Below are positions 7,145-10,960 of a stretch of 10,960 bases of DNA, piece after piece. The position numbers were made by a program, and so were the translations under genes. The notes under the pieces are model-generated. The model was not told the origin of the DNA. It saw only the letters and a list, made by a program, of their open reading frames with translations, and made no database searches. Positions within the stretch are counted from its first letter, which is position 1. Every line of letters begins with the position of its first letter. Origin of the DNA: Brachionus koreanus (lineage: Eukaryota > Rotifera > Eurotatoria > Ploima > Brachionidae); contig PJRA01000114.1 of the NCBI GenBank assembly GCA_016987375.1, positions 1,117,003 through 1,127,962 of the forward strand, written 5' to 3'.

Positions 7145-7560
7145 TTAAAAATTAAGTTTAAACTGATTTATATTCAAAATTAATAAAGAATGATTTATTG
7201 TCTTATTTTTGAAAGAAATTATTTTCTCTCGTTTAACTTTATTTTGATTTAAAAATTTTATTTTTATTTTTTCTGAAGGAGCATTAGCTCGGTACCGAAC
7301 AAACTTTTTCGTATCTGTCGATATCATTCTAATTCTCATTTTCATTTCTTTCAAAAAATAGCAAGTCTTGTTCATGAAATGTATTATCAATAATTCTGCT
7401 AAATTAATATCAAAGTCATAACTATTCAAATAATCGTCGTCATTTTTATTAAAAGCAATCAGTATCTTCAGCTTGGTGGAGTTTCTCAAGAGTTCCCAAA
7501 TTGCTAAAATTCCCACATCGTAAATTTGACATTGAATCACTCTCTTGTGGCATAGAAAAT
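7145..7560 (-). pseudogene. decayed open frame, possibly Hsp70-like remnant
   Basis: An open minus-strand frame of about 131 codons (7540-7145) has no ATG near its left end; it opens with GTG and continues upstream for a few codons. No intact protein is recognised. Its first half vaguely follows the Hsp70 nucleotide-binding domain: an IYDVG segment, then 34 residues later YDFDINLAELLIIHF, comparable to the YDLGGG and GGEDFD...L...F blocks spaced about 37 residues apart in Hsp70. A basic LKEM helix comes next. The phosphate-binding GGGTFD residues are missing, and the last 30-35 codons are lysine/asparagine-rich non-coding-like sequence. The patch is richer in G and C than the flanks. The family link is a weak inference; a single exon of an unknown gene is the alternative. 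Confidence 0.25.
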
Positions 7561-9209
7561 AGCTTGTTAATTAACCTAGTTATTAAAAAATTTAATGATT
7601 TGACACTTTAACGATACTTAACGTAAATATTGCTGCAATAATTGTTTTCTTTTTAAAATTAAATTTCAAAATTTTTTACCGTTTTGTTATTTTAGATTTG
7701 AATATAGATAAAGAATATCGAATAAAAATTTAACACTAGAGGCACCAAGCATTTTTTCACGTTTTTTTAATCCAAAATTATTTTATAAAAAAAACTAAAA
7801 TAATTTTATTAAGTAAATTTAGTTTTAAAGAAAATTTTAAAATCTACATAAATCAAAAAGGATGTATTCATATGAAAAATCTATTCAAAAGATACGAGGA
7901 TTTAAAACTTTTTAAAACGAATCATTTGTTAAAAAAAAAAAGTTAAAGAAAAACTAAAATTATCAAAAGAGCAAAAAGAAAAATTGACACTGGCATTGCG
8001 GTTCTTTTATTGTTAAAGAATAATTTTAAAGAATTTAAAATTAAATCATATTTGTTTTAGATTTTTTTTCTAAAATAAATTTTAGTATGAAATATAATAA
8101 TAATTTAATTTTGAGAAGCTGAGCGAAAAGTTCAATTTGTATTTAATAAAATTTCGTTTCAAGAGATACTTCTAGAACTATTCTGAATAGTAAGTGGAAA
8201 TAAAATCATATTGAAAACTTGATTGAAAGTAATCTTAGGTTGAATAGATTAAAAAGTTAAATTGTGAAAATGTTTTTTATAATTTTCTTTTAATTAATAA
8301 AAAATTTTATTTTGAGTAAATTATCTCAAAATTTATGTGCACTTTTTAAATTGAAATAAAAACAAATTCTATTTATTATCAAAATGAAAAAATTCAATGA
8401 AATGGTTATTCGCATATTTATATTTAAAATTCTTGATCTTGATGTGAAACATTGCCATTTTTATAGGAAATTTTGAAATAATATCAACCTTTACTTCTCA
8501 AAATTCTTAAGCGCTTTTCAAAAATTTATTAAAAATTTAAAACTATTTTATTATTAATTTCAATTTTTTTTTCTCAATAAATTAATTTTATCTACCCATT
8601 AAGGGCTTCAAATATAAGTAATACACATTTATTGCATAATATTATATAAATAAAACTATATAGATAAATTGGTAAATAAATTGATGCTTTGTGACAATCT
8701 ATTGCAGTTAATTTGGGTCTCTAAATATTTTTGCATCTCAAAATCATTACAAAAGGATTTTAGGTTTAAAGTTCAGAATGATGACCGTTATATATTAAAT
8801 TAAAAAGAAACGTTTTAGAAGATTTTATTTTAAAAAGAATAATAATTTGAATAGTTTTATTTTAGACTCATAATTTTATTTTCAATAAGACTAATCTTTT
8901 CAAATCTAAAATTTTTAGATTAAAGACATTGATCTAGTTTTTAAGTTTCATCATTTTTTTTTCATAATTTATATTTTTAGCGTTATTTTACCAAAAATTT
9001 CAGTCTAAGTAGGTTATCAACCCAATTTTCTAATATAAATTACGTAATAAAAATAATAATAATGAAATGCTTGATTCCTAATTTGCATTAATTTGGAGTG
9101 TGAGTTTTTGCATGATCATAAATTAACATTTGTTAGGCTTTTTTTTGCCTAAAATTCAAGACATATTGTGAACAAATAAAAAATCGAGTTAAATTTTCCA
9201 GCCATGCAG

Positions 9210-9217
9210 TATAAAAG
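9210..9217 (+). promoter_or_regulatory. candidate TATA box for BCKDK
   Basis: TATAAAAG lies 236 nt upstream of the BCKDK start, next to a GC-containing patch (CCAGCCATGCAG). Transcription would begin near 9240, giving a leader of about 200 nt. The evidence is weak because A/T-rich DNA gives such matches by chance. Confidence 0.2.
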
Positions 9218-9311
9218 TTTAATTAAGTTTACATTCATTTTCATAAATTACATAAATAATTTCATTTTAAATCCAAAGTTTAATTTCAAAAATACATAAA
9301 ATATAAATCAA

Positions 9312-9367
9312 AATCACTAGTTGAACATATGACTTTAAATTTCGGTCTATATAATATACTAGTGATT
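9312..9367. repeat. 10-bp inverted repeat with 36-nt spacer
   Basis: AATCACTAGT (9312-9321) and ACTAGTGATT (9358-9367) are exact reverse complements and lie 79 nt before the BCKDK start. They could form a leader hairpin, mark a small element, or bind a dimeric factor. No function is assigned. Confidence 0.45.
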
Positions 9368-9420
9368 GTGTTCTTAAAATCAAATAAAAAATATAGTTGA
9401 GTATATTTGCCTCTATTTTA

Positions 9421-9501
9421 ATGAGTAGAAAAAATTGCGTTCACAATGACCAAGCATTTGATACCATCATCAAAACTTTACACAAATCTCAAACTAGCTA
9501 A
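9421..9501 (+). promoter_or_regulatory. overlapping upstream ORF of BCKDK
   Basis: An ATG at 9421 opens a 26-codon frame that ends with TAA at 9499-9501. It runs out of frame through the BCKDK start at 9446. Its ATG has T at -3 (weak), while the BCKDK ATG has A at -3. If the mRNA includes 9421, translation here would compete with BCKDK. Transcript start is unknown. Confidence 0.35.
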
Positions 9502-10945
9502 TCCAGTTGCACTGAGACAGGCGTCCAATGCAACTCAAAATTTCAATGATGAATACATTGGAAAAATAATGAAAAAGAAGCATCAACATGTTAATTATTC
9601 ATCTATGGTCGAGCATCAGCCCAGCTCGTACTATGCCAAGAAAAGAACAGATCTGTCCGAGTCTAAGGAAAGACTCACTACAATAAGTTACTTTTACGCA
9701 GATCCTGAAATAGACAAAGCAACTGAAAAGCCACTTACTCGCTTGAACCCAATGACTATGATGTACTTGGGTGTATCGGATAACAATTCTCATTTATTAA
9801 GAAGTGCCAATTATTTGCGTAGTGAACTTCCCATTCGGCTGGCTCACATGATCAAAGAACTGCGCAACCTTCCATTTATAGTCGCCTGTCATCCATCCAT
9901 TTTAGAAATACACGAGCGCTGTATTAAAACCTTTAGACAGTTTGACCAGTACGACAAAGAGATAAAAAATTTCGAGTCAGAAAAAGCCTTCAACAATTTG
10001 GTATTCAATATGCTTGAAATGAACAAAGACTTGTTGGCACTTTTGTGCGAAGGATTTAAGGATACTCGGCGATACATTAGCAACGAAACATTGATTAAAC
10101 ATCGCTTGAACAAGATTTTGTCAACTCGTTTGGGTCTAAGACTGCTTTGCGAGCATCATTTGGCCCTCAACAAGCAATCCAATTTGCACAAATCGGTTCT
10201 CTCTAATGATATAATAGACATGTTTGAGACCAAAATGAATAGCAACGATAATTTTTACAGCACTTATTTGCCATCAAATAGTGGTGACAATAGCAATAAC
10301 ATAAGTGCACGAGATGAAGAATGGGTTGGAATTATTCATCAAAAATTTTCACCAAAAAAACTCATAGACACATCAGCAAAATTGGTTACAAAATTGTGCA
10401 AGGAAAAATATGGAATAGCGCCCAAGATTAAAATAGACGGCCATATAAACTCTTATTTTCCGTATTTACCATTGCCATTGGAGTACATTATGCCTGAGCT
10501 GCTGAAAAACTCGTTCCGTGCGACGACTGAAAACCATCGTTACTCAAGCAATCTACCTGATGTTTGTGTTACCATAGCTGTCAATAAAAAAGACTTCATA
10601 TTTCGCATTAGAGATCGAGGAGGTGGCATACCACACAATTTGGAAGAGAAAATATTTGATTATCACTTTTCAACAGCAAGTGAAGATAGAAAAGAGTCGT
10701 GCAATGACAACGACAGTTTTACCAATGATTGTATGAACCCGTCTGGATTCGGCATGATGTGTCAAGCATCTGGTTCACAAGGGCTGGCAGTGATGCATGG
10801 CTATGGCTTTGGCTTGCCCACATCTAAAGCATACGCAGAATATTTGGGCGGCTCACTCTCATTTCAAAGCATGCAAGGCATTGGATGTGATTTTTATTTA
10901 AGACTAAGTTTATTAGATATAGAGCCACAAGTTGTTCGTATTTAG
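9446..10945 (+). CDS. BCKDK: BCKDK-like branched-chain ketoacid dehydrogenase kinase
   Basis: One uninterrupted exon encodes 499 residues; human BCKDK has 412. The family belongs to the mitochondrial protein kinases (PDK/BCKDK), which use a histidine-kinase/GHKL ATP fold to phosphorylate the E1-alpha subunit of the branched-chain ketoacid dehydrogenase complex and so slow leucine, isoleucine and valine breakdown in the matrix. Residues 1-60 are a basic targeting region. RLNPMTMMYLGVSDNNSHLL (99-118) and LPIRLAHMIKELRNLPF (128-144) mark the helical B domain. ATP-site motifs are the N-box with E351 and N355, D390-R-G-G-G-I (390-395) and G-Y-G-F-G-L-P (452-458). The C-terminus VVRI matches the family end. 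BCKDK is favoured over PDK by LGLRLLCEHHLAL and LPLPLEYIMPELLKNSFRAT. About 40-45 extra residues rich in Asn, Ser and Asp lie at 243-289, and the ATP lid (411-450) is also acidic and Asn-rich. Confidence 0.95.
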   Translation: MTKHLIPSSKLYTNLKLANPVALRQASNATQNFNDEYIGKIMKKKHQHVNYSSMVEHQPSSYYAKKRTDLSESKERLTTISYFYADPEIDKATEKPLTRLNPMTMMYLGVSDNNSHLLRSANYLRSELPIRLAHMIKELRNLPFIVACHPSILEIHERCIKTFRQFDQYDKEIKNFESEKAFNNLVFNMLEMNKDLLALLCEGFKDTRRYISNETLIKHRLNKILSTRLGLRLLCEHHLALNKQSNLHKSVLSNDIIDMFETKMNSNDNFYSTYLPSNSGDNSNNISARDEEWVGIIHQKFSPKKLIDTSAKLVTKLCKEKYGIAPKIKIDGHINSYFPYLPLPLEYIMPELLKNSFRATTENHRYSSNLPDVCVTIAVNKKDFIFRIRDRGGGIPHNLEEKIFDYHFSTASEDRKESCNDNDSFTNDCMNPSGFGMMCQASGSQGLAVMHGYGFGLPTSKAYAEYLGGSLSFQSMQGIGCDFYLRLSLLDIEPQVVRI

Positions 10946-10960
10946 TATTTATGTTCTTTT

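Larger units (their letters stand above)
7561..9445. other. long A/T-rich spacer before BCKDK
   Basis: No gene is supported in this 1.9-kb stretch. No open frame with coding-like composition is seen on either strand. It holds a small hairpin at 9133-9152 (TTAGGC, eight T, GCCTAA), a TATAAAAG motif at 9210-9217 and a 10-bp inverted repeat at 9312-9321/9358-9367. The right part presumably contains the BCKDK promoter and leader. Confidence 0.6.

Noticed and set aside
9133..9152. TTAGGC as a telomere-repeat trace
   Set aside because: Only one copy is present, as one arm of a small T-loop hairpin.
9312..9367. Cloning-vector trace because of AATCACTAGT
   Set aside because: The match to common vector polylinker sequence ends after a few bases and the flanks are ordinary A/T-rich DNA.
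9599..10113. Minus-strand open frames within BCKDK
   Set aside because: They are shadows of the well-supported plus-strand kinase frame.

Overview
The window is nuclear DNA of a small-genome, strongly AT-rich invertebrate animal. Five metazoan-type protein genes are recognisable. Four of them (LACTB, ISCA2, ISCA1, BCKDK) encode predicted mitochondrial proteins, and the fifth is an MRG15/MORF4L1 chromatin factor. Three genes are split by very short introns: nine introns of about 45-60 nt, each placed by matching the joined protein to its family. Extreme AT content, tiny introns, compact genes and long A/T-rich spacers would suit a rotifer such as Brachionus, but that assignment is an inference. 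No bacterial, viral, CRISPR or rRNA features are seen.

Layout: 1-840 is a spacer holding a short GC-richer, SINE-like or decayed patch (about 98-190), two hairpins and the 3' end of LACTB. 841-2260 (-) is LACTB in four exons. 2261-3732 is a divergent spacer with a piggyBac-like terminal motif. 3733-4251 (+) is ISCA2 in two exons, and 4248-4643 (+) is ISCA1 in one exon; the ISCA2 stop and ISCA1 start share the four bases ATGA. 4644-4969 is the short convergent spacer. 4970-6290 (-) is the six-exon MRG15 gene. 6291-7144 is spacer. 7145-7560 (-) holds a decayed-looking open frame with faint Hsp70-like features. 7561-9445 is a long AT-rich spacer. 9446-10945 (+) is an intronless BCKDK gene with a low-complexity insert.

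The most interesting feature is the ISCA2-ISCA1 pair. The two proteins work together in mitochondrial 4Fe-4S cluster assembly, and here they appear to lie on one bicistronic mRNA. The ISCA2 start has a poor context (T at -3, T at +4). The spliced ISCA2 coding region has no AUG in any frame after the first ten bases. The next AUG is the well-placed ISCA1 start, which overlaps the ISCA2 stop. This arrangement would allow leaky scanning or termination-reinitiation to produce both partners from one message. A functional thread also links the cluster: ISCA1/ISCA2 support lipoate synthesis, needed by the branched-chain ketoacid dehydrogenase that BCKDK controls. The co-location itself may be chance.
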